Positions 45,110-57,430 of a DNA stretch of 64,000 nt are shown in pieces. The stretch covers positions 7,994,453 to 8,058,452 of the forward strand of contig CM034242.1 in the NCBI GenBank assembly GCA_019916065.1. The letters are read 5' to 3'. The position numbers were made by a program, and so were the translations under genes. Origin of the DNA: Vitellaria paradoxa. Its lineage: Eukaryota; Streptophyta; Magnoliopsida; Ericales; Sapotaceae. The notes beneath the pieces are model-generated. The model did not search any database. It was given only the letters and a program-made list of their open reading frames with translations, and had not been told where the DNA came from. The first letter of the stretch is position 1. Every line of letters begins with the position of its first letter.

Positions 45110-47560
45110 TAGACTGTGATTCGAACACCTCGACGACCGATCTGAACCAAATCAAGAACAAGACTGGAAAAGCAAAACAAAAAGTGAAGAAGAAGTAAAT
45201 TGTGGTCCAAACACCCACACGGGTGGTTCGGATCACTATGGTCTGATCTGTGCGGTTTTCTAAATTTTTAAAATTTTTCATCTTAACTTTGAATAGAAAA
45301 CTTGTGCAGCCGTTTTGGCCACTTCTCTCATACACTTTTCTCTGTAATTTTTAGGTTAGTGTTTTATTAAAATAGATTAATGTAGAAAGTTTTTAATTTA
45401 GTTTTTGAAGAGTTTTTGAATTGATATCTTTCCGATTCGAGTTTAATTTGTTACAAAGAACAGTACACGTTTTGTTTTATTCAAGGAAATTTATTTTGTT
45501 TTCGTATTTTCTTTTTATTTGTGATTTTATTATTTCATTCATACTAGATTGGAATTTTATTCTTGATTTAACCTAGTAAAAATGGGTGAATCACTATAAT
45601 TGATGAGAAATGTATAAATCCATCCATACACGTAAAGTGAAAACTTGCATGTATGGGTTTATAATTTTTAGATTTGTATCATTTATTTTTAAAAGCTTTC
45701 GAAAACAAGTTTTCTTGATCATATTGTCTGCAATCATTGATAAGAATTATTGATTAAATATTTCTTAATAATTTTGAAATAAGTAAATCAGATTTGAATC
45801 TAAAAATGAAATATCATTATATTTTCTGAGTTTCTAATCCTAAATGAGATTTGAAAACCGTGTTTTGAAATCTAAAACTATTTTCACGAAGATAACTTTC
45901 AATTTATTTTTCCTTTGTGTGAAACTTAAACTGAGATAAAAAAAATCAAATCATGAAGTAGTGAATTCACCCAAATTTGTAAGTTGAATCAAGATTTTAA
46001 ATTATCTTGAATGCATAGTGTTATTGCTTTCATTTTAGTTTAATTTAATTATTGTAATTTAATTTATTCATTTAGGCCCTGTTTTGCAACCATTTCGTTT
46101 TCAATTTTTTGTTTTTGTTTTCATTTTTTTGAAAATTGAACATGAAAATGCGTTTGGTAAATTTGTTTTCAATTTTCAAAAAAATGAAAATTATTTTTAA
46201 AAATTATGAAAACATAGAAAATGTGTTTTTTCAAGTTTTCATTTTCAGTTTTCAATTTTTTATACAACAACTACTAGTTACAACCATCAATTACTATTAT
46301 TCACTAGTTGTTACCAATATCCAACTACTGCCGTCGTTACCTTTCACTCATCTCCGGTCATCACGAAATATATTATTATTTAATATAAAAATAATAAATT
46401 AATATATAAAATATATTAATATATAAATTAATATATTAATTTATACTAATATATAAAATATATTAATTATTATATTAAATAGTAATAATAATATATTAAT
46501 ATATAAAATTATATTAATATATAAAATTAATAATATATTATTCTTATTTATGTAAAAATATATTAAATATAATTTAATTAATAATTACTTTTATCATAAT
46601 TAATTTAACATATTAAATATATTAATTACGTAAATTATATTAAATATATTAATTAACCAAATTATATTAATTATAATTGAATTTAATTTGTTAAATTAAT
46701 ATAAAATTATTTTATTAAATTATATTTAATTAATAATATAATAAATTATATTTAATATATTTTATTTTTATTGAATTAAATTATTTTAACAAAGATATAA
46801 TTAAAATAAATACGTTTAATTAATTTAAATTAAATTAATTAAATTAATATAAAAATAATTTAATATAAATTGTTTTTAATAGATAATATAATTAAATTAT
46901 ATTGCATATATTTTATTTTAATTTTATTGAATCAAGTTATTTTGAAAAAATAATATAATTAAAATAATTAGATCTAATTAATGTAATTAATTAATTAAAT
47001 CAATTAAATTTAAGTAATTAAATTAAATGAAATTAAGTTAATTAAATTAATTACTTTAATTAACAAGCAATATATTCTATTAAATTATTTTTAAAAATAA
47101 ATATAATAAATAATGTTTATTATATTTTATTTTTATAGAATTAAATTATTTTTAATAATTAATATAATTAAAATAATAAAATTTATTGAATTTAATTAAT
47201 TGACAACTGTAACTATTAACTAACAATTATCGTTACCAAACGTGTTTTTAAGTTTTTGTTTTATTTCCCTACTATGTAAATAAAAAAAAAATTAAAAACT
47301 GAATACAAAAACTAAAAAACTGAATATAAAAACTGAACACAAAAACTGAAAATTGACAGTTTTATCAAACGGTCCCTTAGTAATTAGTTAATCAACACTT
47401 TTCAAAACCTAAAACTAATTTTCATTTTTTGTTTTTAAAATAAAACCAGTAGGTAAAAGAATTTAGAGAACCTATTGTTCAATCTCAAAGTTTCCTATGG
47501 ATACGATTTTGAACTCGCCAGATAAAATTACACCGTACACCCTTATACTTGGGGGTTTTC
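45110..47560 (+). mobile_element. LTR-retrotransposon-like relic interrupted by the AT-rich element
   Basis: 45110-46071 and 47380-47560 read like two parts of one relic. The right part contains AAGTTTCCTATGGATACGAT and CACCGTACACCC..TACTTGGGGG, which resemble the TCCCTGTGGATACGA and CCGTACACTTGCGGG strings common near LTRs of plant Gypsy-type elements. No polymerase coding sequence is left and the outer borders are not clear. Confidence 0.35.
46075..47376. mobile_element. 1.3-kb Harbinger-like element with an almost pure A+T core
   Basis: Flanked by TTA on both sides (46072-46074 and 47377-47379). The ends are GGCCCTGTTTTGC and, from the right, GGGACCGTTTGAT, followed by longer T-rich and A-rich inverted arms. 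The core, about 46375-47210, consists almost only of A and T in ATATTAATATA-like and TAATTAAATTAA-like strings. No coding capacity. It sits inside an older retrotransposon-like stretch. Confidence 0.75.
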
Positions 47561-47579
47561 TTAGATGCAATATTTAAAG

Positions 47580-47721
47580 GCGGTCAGAGATAAAATGAGA
47601 TAAAGTGAGATAATTTGTAAATTCATAATTTATACAGTAAAATAAAAAAGTGAATAATTTTTAAATGTTTTCAGAAATTTTTAAAATTTTTCAATAATTT
47701 TTAGTAAATCAAGCGTATCCT
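47580..47721. mobile_element. Member of the recurring GTTCATAATT MITE family
   Basis: Has the core ATTCATAATTTATACAGTAA (47621 onward) and the end AATCAAGCGTATCC. The left end is damaged. Confidence 0.55.
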
Positions 47722-49168
47722 ATAACATTAAATTCAATCAAAACTCGACAAACTAGTACTCGATGAATACATTATAAAATTATAAAATTATTTGATTTTG
47801 ACTCGATTAAAAGATTGGTAGAGTCAGACTGAGGATATTATAAAATTGAACTACTTTTTTAAAAGTTTAGGACCCATTGGTAAACATTTATATTTTTCTT
47901 TAATAAATTTTCATTTTCTATTTCTTTCTTTAGTTTTCAGTTATCGTTTTTCTCCCGAAATGAAAATGAAAAACAAATTTGGTAGTACAATTTTGTTTAT
48001 AGTAGTGAATTTTATTTTGACAAAATATTTATTTTTATAAAATTAATTTAATTTAGTAAAATATTTGAATAAAATAAATCATTTTAGTAGAATTTAATGA
48101 AATTTGATAAAGTGTTATGCTTAGAGCCTAAAATTGACAAGGTTTTTATGAAATAAAAAAAAAAGCATGAAAATATCCCCCCTTTTTTTTACATTTTGGG
48201 CTTAAATTTTTAATTAAATTTTAATTTTTTGGTAATAAAACATAAAAATAAGTCTATAAAATACGTTTTAGATACTAATTTTTAAAATTTTATAAACATA
48301 AACAATAAATAAATAAATAATTTATTAAACAATGCCTTAACAAATTTAATCAAATACCCCCCTTCTCAAACTTGGTTCTGCCATTTGCAACCCTAAATTA
48401 GCTGGAGAAAGGATTATACATAAATTTATTAGGGTCAGGTGCATTTTTTCCTTTCTCCTCTTGTAGAAAAATAAACCTATTTTTCTTTAGAAATGTAGGA
48501 ATTTTAATTAGACTAATTATTTATTCAACGTCAAATTTTATTACTGCCATAAAATCTTATTTTTAAAATAATCTACGTAATAAAAAGGATTTGTGAACAA
48601 TTTTGGAATTGTTCAAAAAAACCAAATCGTAATAGAAATTTCCTTTGGAAAGGTAGCTAGGAAGCGGGATTTGCCTTAATTTTCCATCTGTTCTTAAGGA
48701 TTTGATCAAAAATAATTTGAAGGATAAATTTAAAATTGTTTTATTTTTATTTTTGATTTGGTTTTAAAATTGTTTTATTTTATTTTTGATTGGGTTTTAA
48801 GTTTACAAATTGAAATAAATGAATAGATAATTTTATTTTCCTCGCATTTTTTAATTGTGTTGATAAATCATTGATTCGATCACAATTTTAAAAGTGAAAA
48901 AAATCAATAGCATGTTAGGTTATTGATATTAGTTAGCAATTAAAGTTTTATTATTTTCACTGTTAAATTAAATTAGTTCCCACAAAATTCACTGATGTGC
49001 ATAAAAACGCTATTTTTTTATATAATTATGAGGAAAAGGCAAAAAGAAGCGTGATTCTACTCAAGGGGGGGGGGGTTTGATGCCCAAGTAAAATCAAACG
49101 AGGCCCCTAGCCCAATAATTTGCTTTATTTGAAATATCTTTTGAAAGTAGAATTCCTTCGTACTACTT
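47722..49168. other. Intergenic, AT-rich, no gene seen
   Basis: Holds a two-copy TTAAAATTGTTTTATTTT..GATT(T/G)GGTTTTA duplication (about 48733-48800) and G and T runs. Confidence 0.5.
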
Positions 49169-49285
49169 GGTTAATTTACCCACCAATTGATTCGATTCCT
49201 TTGATTAATTTACCCATCAATTGATTCGATTCCTTGGTTCCATTTCCCATCAATTGATCATCTGATTCCTTGCTTCCATTTCCAT
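49169..49285. repeat. Three-unit tandem repeat around CCCAYCAATTGAT
   Basis: Three consecutive units of about 33-38 bp share ATTTACCCA(C/T)CAATTGATTCGATTCCTT in parts; the third is the most diverged. Confidence 0.75.
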
Positions 49286-49504
49286 GAATCTGTGGGTGTC
49301 TTTTTTATAAATAATTTAAATTATAAATAATAATACACTTTTATTGAGTTCTAGACAAACATGGATCATGGAAATTCTTAAATACATCTGACAATTTTAA
49401 CATGGATTATATTTAAAAATTTTACTAAAGTTACAATTATGGCCATAGAAGATGATTATGTAGTGAAATAAATGTGGGGATATTTTTAGAGTTTTAAAGA
49501 TGGC

Positions 49505-49995
49505 TTGGTCCGTTTGTGAGTTCATGAGAGGAAAGAAAATATTAGTTGGGAAAAAAACAAAAAAAATGGTTAAACGATTATATATTTTTTATTTTTTTGT
49601 AAGTAATTTAAGAAAGAATGAAAAATAACTTTTTTATCTTTGTTTACGAGGTGAGAAGAAAAGAAAGGAGAAGAAGAAGTAGATACCATTAAATTTTTTG
49701 AGTAATTAGAGTGGAATCAATTTGTTTAGCTTTAAAATATAATTCTAAATTTATTTTTTATTTTATGAATAAATGTGTTATTTTAAAAATTCATTAATTC
49801 ACTTTTTTTCCTTCATTTCTTCTCGGTTCAGAGGGAATACAAAATTTGAAATTTTAATACTCATTTTTTTTGTCATTTATTTTCATTTATTTTATTTTTT
49901 CTTCTAAAAAAATTTACAAACAAATTACTAATTTTAAAATATTTTCTTTTCTCTTCCTTTCTTTTCATTTGACTCCATCCAATTAAACGGACTAC
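49505..49995. repeat. Purine-rich non-autonomous element
   Basis: Ends GTCCGTTTGTGAG and, from the right, GTCCGTTTAATTGG are inverted. The arms are GA-rich on the left and CT-rich on the right. Related in layout to 1425-1965. Confidence 0.45.
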
Positions 49996-50363
49996 AAATT
50001 ATATTGAAAATTAAAAACCCAATCCATGGATTGGTTTAGCATGGGTAAAATTGTCACATGATGATAATATGGTACACTTCTATGTTTTGAGATCGATGCA
50101 GATGCTTCTACCACGAACAGTACTTTCTCCTGAAATTCCTCCAATGGCTATAAAATGCCCCTCTTATGTCCAACTCTCTCATCTCCCCTTCCCCCCCCCC
50201 TCTCGTGCCCCTATTTCCTTACTTGTTTACAATATGCATGAAAGGCTTTACGACGTCATAAACCATAAAGTCAACAATGGGATTTGGAAGGAATTAAAAC
50301 ACCTATAAAAAGGCCGCCTCCCTTTCCTTCTTCTCTTTTTTCTGTCTCTCTTTTTTTTTTTTT

Positions 50364-50722
50364 TTTGAATAACCTACACACACCTCCTTCAACACTTAAG
50401 TAATTATATTTACATCTGTCAATATTTAAAAATTATGTTTATTTTATTTATTTTGAAATATTATTAATATTGACCCCTATTCCATTAAATCGTCCATTAA
50501 AACTTAAAAAAAAATCAAAATAACTAAAATTTTAAACTTTTCCTATTTTACCCCCTCTCTCACATTTTCATCAGTTTTATCTATAAAAATCTCGTAAATT
50601 TAATAGAAAAGAGTTAATGTTAATAACATTTTAAAATAAGAAAGGTAAATATAATTTTTAAATATTGAAAGGTGTAAATATAATTACTCAAATATTAAGG
50701 GATATGTGTAATTTACTCGTAG
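50364..50722. mobile_element. Related copy of the Mutator-like MITE without the nested insertion
   Basis: Shares its terminal arms with 5802-6625 (for example TTATTTTGAAATRTTRTTAATATTGA on the left side, in parts, and ATTTACTCG-like sequence at the right). It is shorter because it lacks the 0.3-kb insertion. Its left end is damaged and I could not confirm a target duplication. Confidence 0.6.
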
Positions 50723-50814
50723 TTTTTTTTAGATGACTATAATAATAATAATAGATTCCCAATTATAATAATAGGAACTTCTTACTCATGATAACTTATA
50801 CACAATAAAGATGT

Positions 50815-50945
50815 GTTTGGAGTGATAAAAAGTAAGATAAAATAAAATAAGTTGTGGGTTCATAATTCTTACAGTAAGATAAAAAATGAGTAACTTTTAG
50901 ACATTTTCATATATTTTAAGAGGTTTATAACAAACCAAATGGAAC
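50815..50945. mobile_element. Member of the recurring GTTCATAATT MITE family
   Basis: Starts GTGTTTGGAGTGATAAAAAG and has the core GTTCATAATTCTTACAGTAA at 50858; it ends near AACCAAATGGAAC. Confidence 0.6.
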
Positions 50946-52973
50946 TTAAGGCGTATTTATTTAAACACACACATGTACAGCCAAAATTTTAATTGTTTTT
51001 TAGGCATGAAAGTAGAACAGCAAATTAAATTAAAATGAACCCAAGTTGAAGTTTAGTACATGATAGCAACAGCAACTCAAGGAGACAAGCTCCAACTAAA
51101 GAAAATGGAGAAACAATTCAAATCCAAGAAAATATCCTAATTTTCCTAAACTGTCTACATATAAAGGAGACATGTTTTCAATTGTTATTTTTGCTGGGTA
51201 CATATGTTTGCACACCGCAGAGAGAAATAGTCTACATCTATGGAGATTTTTTTAATCACGAGCCCTTTAATCTTTTAAAATAAACGGTGTAATTTTTAAT
51301 TTATAACTTATTAGCAGGTAGGGAAAAATTAGAATAACAGAGTCAACATAAAATTTTAGTGAGTCTGACACTAAATAATATGTATAACTAATTTTTTTAT
51401 TTTTTCTAAAAATAATGAACAAAAAAATTGTCCTTACGCCGTTATCGTCATTTCTGCCAGTACATATAATATCATGTGCTATTGGAGCTGCTGCTGCTGC
51501 TGTAGATCTAGGAGTTCTAAGACTTCAAATCTGGAGGATGGACCAAGTGTTGGTGAGAGAATTTGTATTTCTTACCATTTGCCAAAGTTCACTTCTTCCA
51601 TTACCCTTTTCTTCGATCGGGAGATGCATGTTTGTATCACTCACTTCCCTGTGTCATTTTCTTGCAGGATGGGGAACTTTTTTTTTAGGTGGATTTTTAG
51701 TTTTGATTAATTTGACATTTTTGTTTTTAAAAATTTTAAAAAAAATTAAAATATAAAAGAGTAAATTCGATCATTTTATAAATTGACAAATAACCCAATT
51801 AGTTATAAACTAATTAATTCCCTAGATCTCAAACGATGCCTAAGACTCTTTTGAAATCTTTGAAATGCGTGGGAGAGAAAGAGAAAAGAAGAAAAGAAAA
51901 AGAACAAAGAAAAAGGATAAAAGTCAGAGAAGTTATAGAAAAAATAGTAGTTTCTTTTTTATTTGATTGGGCAGGAAAAGGAGGAGAGGATATAAAAAAA
52001 AAATATATTTAATTTTATGTTATTTTAAAAAAAATAATCGTATCATGGGATGATGTTTATAAAAGACAAAAAAAAAAAAAAAAGGGAAAATGTGAAGAAG
52101 CAATTTTTCCTTCTTCGCTTATAAAAAAAAAAAAAAAAAAATTCCTTCTTCCTTGGTTTAATAATGTCTTTCCTTTTCTATTTAGCTAGGTTGCATTTAA
52201 CAACCACTAACTTAAAAGTTATGTTTAGTTACTCAATTTTTTGATTTTTTTAAATAATTAAATTTATCCTCTTATATTTTTAAATAAAAACTTAAAAAGT
52301 TAATCATTAAAAAGTTAATCTTTTTTTTCTTTCCAAACACAAAAACATTTAACTTTTTAATAAGTAATTAGTAACTAAATAAAAAAAATAATTTTTTTCT
52401 TCTCAAACTCTACTTTTTTTCCACTATCTTCCATTTTATACGAAGTCTAAGAATTTTAAAAGTAATTCAAGAATTCCCCCCCTCTCACTCTCTCCTCCCC
52501 TTCCATTTATCACATGATGTAATAAAAGTTAATAAAACAACAACACTAGCTTGAGAATATATTGTAACATTAACAATATTGAGATAAAAAAAAAAAAAAT
52601 CTCCTTTTATGACTAGTGGGCAGTGGAAACAAACTAAAAAAAATAGTTCTACAAAGGGCTCGAATAGAGTCAGATTTACAAGGTTAAGTAGGCCTTCCTC
52701 AATTATGTGCTGAAAGGGAAACCAACAAAAGAAAATGACACTGGCAGTTTTTGAAATTGATCAGTGAGGAGTGCCTCGTGGGTAAGGTGATCTCTTGGTA
52801 GGGTTCCCTTTGGAGTGTATGGAAGTGTCATTTTAGCAACAGTCCTTGTTTTTTGGGAAGGCCGAGCAAAGAGACAGACATTCATCTTTGTAGATAAGAG
52901 AAAGGCAATGATTACTGTTAAGGCGGGCTGGGGATTCGAGCCCATGCACCGAAGAAGACTAAACCTCAATACA

Positions 52974-53008
<35 letters not shown>

Positions 53009-54569
53009 TAAATATGTATGTATATATATGTGTACAATGCCTTTTACTGATGTCTGTGAAGGGAAAATTTTTACTGTCCAAATCTTGGCAGATATTTACC
53101 ATTTCTTAACTCACTATCACAATGCAATAGGTACAGAGATACTGCTTTTTTTAACTTTTCCGGAGCTGGGTTGTTCTGTCAGGGAAAAACCAATGGTCTG
53201 GCCAGCAAGTTTTGCTGCATTGAGCCAATCCCATGTTGAGAGTTGTTTGCATTTAGAAAAGTCATGATTAATTTATATAAAGGTATTTAATTTATCGAAC
53301 TTCACTGAAAATTGTAAAAAGTAACAAAATTTTATCAATTTTTTCTAATTAAATTTTATCATGTGTCATTTTTATAACAATTTTTTCAATCTAACTTTTT
53401 GCTATCTAAACACCTGTACGTGTCTCTTTTTTCTTTCTTTTTTTTTTTTTTTTGAAATCAACATTCCTTCACTTACCATACGAGTTGATAATTAGTAATT
53501 TAATTATATATTTTATATAAATTTAAATTTATTAATCTAACACATTTTATTTAAACTAATTTTTACAGGGCTGAGCACAAATCGAATTTGAACTGTTTTA
53601 GTTGATTTAACAGTCTCCACTCATTCATGAGTGTGGACACTGAATTCATGAGGCATCACAGGGCTATAAGCATCGATCGATCTCATTCAAGAGGAGAGAT
53701 GGTAAGGTGAGGGCAAATTTGTGTGGCAGAAGAAGAGAGGAGGGGACCAACGCCTTCTCTGATATCAAGTCCTTGAAGTCATGCAGGGGCTTGTTCTTCT
53801 CTCTTAGCTGTCTTTAGTTTTATTTCTGGCTACAACTTCTAAGGGTGGGGGGGCTCACAAGACTACTGAAGGTTAACTTCTGAAGATTAACTCCTGATTA
53901 ACTTCTGAAGAATTAAGACTACTGAAGATTAACTTCTGAGTACAGTTAATAAAACAAAGAGCACGTGCAGTTCAGGATCAAAAAATATATATTGAGTGCA
54001 ATTCTTGTTGATTAATGTTATTGAGCAGACGAAAAGAAATTTAATTAAGAGCGTTCTCTTGATGTTCGAAAGCAACAAAATTGAGAAAATATTGATTTCA
54101 GATCATAAAAAAAAAAAATGAAAGAAAAAAGGAGTAGGAAAAAAAAAAAAAGAAGTTTAGTGCTAAAAAATCAAAATATAAATTTTATCATTAAATATAT
54201 TTGAGTGATGTAATATTGTATTGGCATTTCACTGATAATTCATGGTGATAAATTCGTGTGATTATTGAACATATAAGAATTTTTTATGCAAAAATAATTA
54301 TTGTCACTGCATATTTTAGTATCACACGTTTTGTGACACAGCGTGTGACTTTGAATAAAATTTGAACGTGAGTTGTTGAAATAATTTCTCACTAGAATCC
54401 ACATTTATTTATTTATTTATTTTAGTGGTTGTGGGTTTCAACTTCTCTTCCTCGGAAACCTCATGCACCTTTTAAACCATATAAAAGGAATTTATCAAAA
54501 TAAATAAAAAAGATAGATTAAAACATGAAAAGTAAATTTTATTTTCGTTTAATAGGTAATATATGTGAA
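50946..54569. other. Intergenic, no gene recognised
   Basis: Two MITE remnants (51680-51845 and 52190-52420) are recognisable. 51415-51660, 52730-52970 and 53020-53270 are of mixed composition, but their open frames show no domain or codon pattern that I trust. Confidence 0.45.
53850..53945. repeat. Direct repeats of ACTACTGAAGRTTAACTTCTGA
   Basis: The phrases GACTACTGAAG and TTAACTTCTGA recur several times within about 90 bp. The 53560-53850 stretch just before it is relatively GC-rich, with no clear coding frame. Confidence 0.65.
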
Positions 54570-54725
54570 ATTAATAACATTGAGGGTTACCTCAACCGGT
54601 AAAATCTTAGATTTACTCTTCACAGGTCATTACTTTGAGTCTCCTCAGGATAAAGTTCATCTGATTATTAAATTCAAAGTCTCCAAAAATTAATTGAAAT
54701 ACGTGTAAGTTAGTTCAGACACACT
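54570..54725 (+). repeat. SINE-like unit with GTGTAAG..CAGACAC tail
   Basis: Has an A-box-like CTCAACCGGTAAAATC, a B-box-like GGTCATTACTTTGAGTC, and near the end GTGTAAGTTAGTTCAGACAC, which resembles the conserved tail of several plant SINE families. Strongly diverged. Confidence 0.45.
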
Positions 54726-55540
54726 AAGATATCAATATATATATATATGTGTGTGTGGAACCAACATCTACTTCATGAGATAAATATATATATATATATA
54801 TCCAAGTGACCACAAGATCTAAGTCATGGTTTAGTCCATATTTATCTCTAATTGTTTGAATCCACTACCTATAACCAAACTCTATTAGGAGAGAGCTCCT
54901 TCGTTTTGATTTGGCTGAGCCAAGATAATTTACATGTGAGGACAGCAATTGCGATTGATGCATTGACAAAACCTGGGTAGAGTTACATTGTTAGCCTATG
55001 TCACAATAGTCCAACCGTTACATTTCGCAATTAATAGTTATAAAATCCATCCAATTCTCTCTTTAAATTGATGAATTTCAATTTAATTTGGTTGTGGAAT
55101 TCCAACTCGAAAAGAAAAAGAGAAAAAAAATTCAGCATGTGCAGACATAACATTTGAACACAACAAGAAATTAGTGTTTTGGTAATGAAAAAAATAATAT
55201 TAGTGTAAAATTTTTATCACTAAAGATATTTTTAGGGTGTATGGAGAGAAGATATATTTGATAAGGGAAAAGAAAAAGAAAAATGTACAAAAAAAGAAAG
55301 TAAAAATAAACTCTAAAATTTATATCCTTATTTAAATAGATTAAAAAAATATAATAAGTAAAATAAAAAGTATTAGTCAATAAATAAGTTTTTAAATTTA
55401 ATTATTTTTAATTTCAAAAATATCATGCACTTTTCTTCTATTTTCGAATAGAAATCAAGGAAAAGAAAAAAAATTTGAATCCCTATAATTTTTTTCTTCT
55501 CCCCCATTTCTCCTTCTAAATGTATCCTTACTGATATAGG

Positions 55541-55686
55541 AGGCGTTTGGAATGATAAAAAAGTGAGATAATTTGAGATAATTTATACGTTCATAATTTG
55601 TACAATGAGATAAAAAGTAAATAATTTTTAAAAATTTTTAATATTTTTCAATGTACCAAACGTAACAAACGCACCAAACGTACCCT
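55541..55686. mobile_element. Member of the recurring GTTCATAATT MITE family
   Basis: Starts GGCGTTTGGAATGATAAAAA, has the core GTTCATAATTTGTACAATGA at 55589 and ends with a doubled ACCAAACGTA/GCACCAAACGTACCC. Confidence 0.6.
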
Positions 55687-56169
55687 ATGATATTGTTATT
55701 ACAAGTTTGACACGATGAGTCTGATACTAAAAAGTATTTCATTAAAAGTTTAACACAAGATGGCGTGTCATAAAAAAATTATCTCATTTACCAGTAAATG
55801 GTAGCTAGTTTTAATACTCACTAATTTTATCATTAATTTATTATTTTTTTTAATGACGAATTAGTGTTGTTGGGAACATAGAAGAATGTGTAACCAAAGT
55901 TAACTATTACTAGTGTCGCACTTTTGGTCGCGATTTTGCGTGTGGATATTTTTAGGAGTGTCAAAAGGGTTGAATATAACTCCCGATCACATGATTCTAG
56001 AGAAAAGTTTTCTCTCAGACAATTAAAGCATTTTCACCAGGGGGCATGAACTCCTTGGTGCTTGAGTGAATTCTCAATGAATGGACAGTCTTCAATTCAA
56101 TTCAAGAAGTCAATATTGTGAAATGACACTTCTAATTACTAGTGGGATTGCCATTTTATATATATACAT

Positions 56170-56177
56170 GATAGATG

Positions 56178-56204
<27 letters not shown>
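56170..56204. repeat. TA microsatellite
   Basis: A (TA)n run of about 25-30 bp. Similar runs are at 9024-9043, 9322-9342, 54781-54800 and 60717-60740. Confidence 0.9.
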
Positions 56205-56208
<4 letters not shown>

Positions 56209-56618
56209 TTTAATATAATCCCCATTGAAATGACCGCCCATCGAGAGACTTTACTCAGACATCTGTATTAGAAAATGACACTCCATTACAAGCTTTTACC
56301 CATTGTAATATTGAAGCCCTAATCTCTCCCTTTTCTTTCCCCCATTTTTTTTTAACTTAAACTTCATCCTTCTTTTTCTTCCAATTTACAAAAACTTCAA
56401 GCAGCTTCAGTCACACACAAATGAAACAATCAAACCACGTAAAACAAAAAAGTAAAAATAAAAATAAATTAAAGAATAGATAGAAAAATAAAATTACTCA
56501 TACAAGTCTATCAAACTAGACTGTATGTTTTACACACCTTGTGGCACACTTTTCTCAAACAAAACTACAAATAATTTAAGTTACACTGGCTGTTATTTCT
56601 TGCCCTTCACCATCCCAA

Positions 56619-57317
56619 TTAACTGTGCCCAAGCCGGAGCTCAAGGTCTAGCTCTTCAATGGCAGAGCCGTTATTTCGGTTATCCTCGTTATCCACGGAT
56701 GCCGAAGGATCCGTGTTGCTAGAGTGACAGAGAGTGGAATTAACGCTCCGTGCCGCCGCCGGAAAATTAATGGACGGCGTGCAAGACGAAATCAAATTGT
56801 TTGGTGGGTAGGGTGAGATAGAGAGGAGAGTGGAGGGCGAGTCCATTGCACAGACATTATTAGGGTTCGGCAATGAATAGAGGAGACATAATCCGCCATT
56901 AGTGACGAATTCTTGAGTTGGGATTATGAGAGTATTGGAAGGAGCGGCGGTGGAAGAGGAGGTGGGGTTCTTTAGAGTGGCGACCGGTGGTTGGGTTTGG
57001 TGGAGCCTGGCACGATCGCGGCGGTGGACGTTCATGTGGCCGCCGAGGGCTTGGGCTGAGCGGAACTCCCTCCGGCAGAAGGTGCAAGTGTAGGACCTCG
57101 GGGGCCAAGTGGTGCCCATGGAGTGGTTAGTGTCTTCTGCAAAGGCTCGAACCTCCCACGAATCATCTTCTTCCTCTTGGGAAGGTGGAATAATATTAGG
57201 GTTCCACATCCGGGTGGAGCTAGGGACGGTTGAACTAGGGTTGAGTTGTTGAGCTTGAAGAGATTGATCTAATTTTTGGAGGTGGGTTAGGGAGAGGAGA
57301 CCATACTCAGCAGCCAT
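56619..57317 (-). CDS. SUPERMAN-type single C2H2 zinc-finger repressor with EAR motif (232 aa, intronless)
   Basis: A nuclear transcription factor of the plant QALGGH class. The single finger spans residues 76-98 ([10 protein letters not shown] ... [10 protein letters not shown]), with ligands C78, C81, H94 and H98. It is flanked by TTWPPRS before and RRDRARLHQ after, both hallmarks of the SUPERMAN/RABBIT EARS group. The C-terminus ends DLELRLGHS, an EAR-type repression motif with leucines at 223, 225, 227 and 229, expected to recruit TOPLESS-type co-repressors. The middle is rich in S, P and N, with no other domain. The start at 57317 is a true ATG and gives a usual length. The gene lies beyond NAOD, as the C2H2 gene At4g17810 does in Arabidopsis, which suggests orthology but not function. 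Members of this group control organ boundaries and cell proliferation. Confidence 0.94.
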   Translation of the reverse strand: MAAEYGLLSLTHLQKLDQSLQAQQLNPSSTVPSSTRMWNPNIIPPSQEEEDDSWEVRAFAEDTNHSMGTTWPPRSYTCTFCRREFRSAQALGGHMNVHRRDRARLHQTQPPVATLKNPTSSSTAAPSNTLIIPTQEFVTNGGLCLLYSLPNPNNVCAMDSPSTLLSISPYPPNNLISSCTPSINFPAAARSVNSTLCHSSNTDPSASVDNEDNRNNGSAIEELDLELRLGHS

Positions 57318-57430
57318 GGTACTACTCTAGGTAACATTTAAGATGGATGTGATAAATTAAATAAAAAAAAAAGAAAAAAAAGAAAAGATGAGGTGGAATG
57401 GAATGGTGAAGTGGGTTAAATAGAGGGATG
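57318..57430 (-). promoter_or_regulatory. Putative core promoter and leader of the zinc-finger gene
   Basis: On the minus strand a TATA-like CTATTTAACC (57415-57424) is followed by a pyrimidine-rich leader with T runs and then the ATG, about 100 bp further on. The spacing is plausible for a plant core promoter; no upstream element is convincing. Confidence 0.4.

Larger units (their letters stand above)
54726..56618. other. Downstream flank of the zinc-finger gene
   Basis: AT-rich DNA with microsatellites and one MITE (55541-55686). The zinc-finger 3' UTR should occupy roughly 56400-56618; no clear polyadenylation signal. Confidence 0.45.

Noticed and set aside
51415..51756. 113-codon open frame, and a possible microRNA-like string near 51640-51660
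   Set aside because: The frame has no domain and ends in MITE sequence. The string only loosely resembles miR156 and I could not draw a convincing foldback.
52815..53267. 150-codon open frame
   Set aside because: It runs through a CT microsatellite, has no domain and no repeat of its frame elsewhere; probably chance.
53650..53850. MicroRNA precursor resembling MIR159 or MIR396
   Set aside because: A phrase like CCTTGAAGTCATGCAGG is suggestive, but the matching mature sequence and opposite arm are absent.
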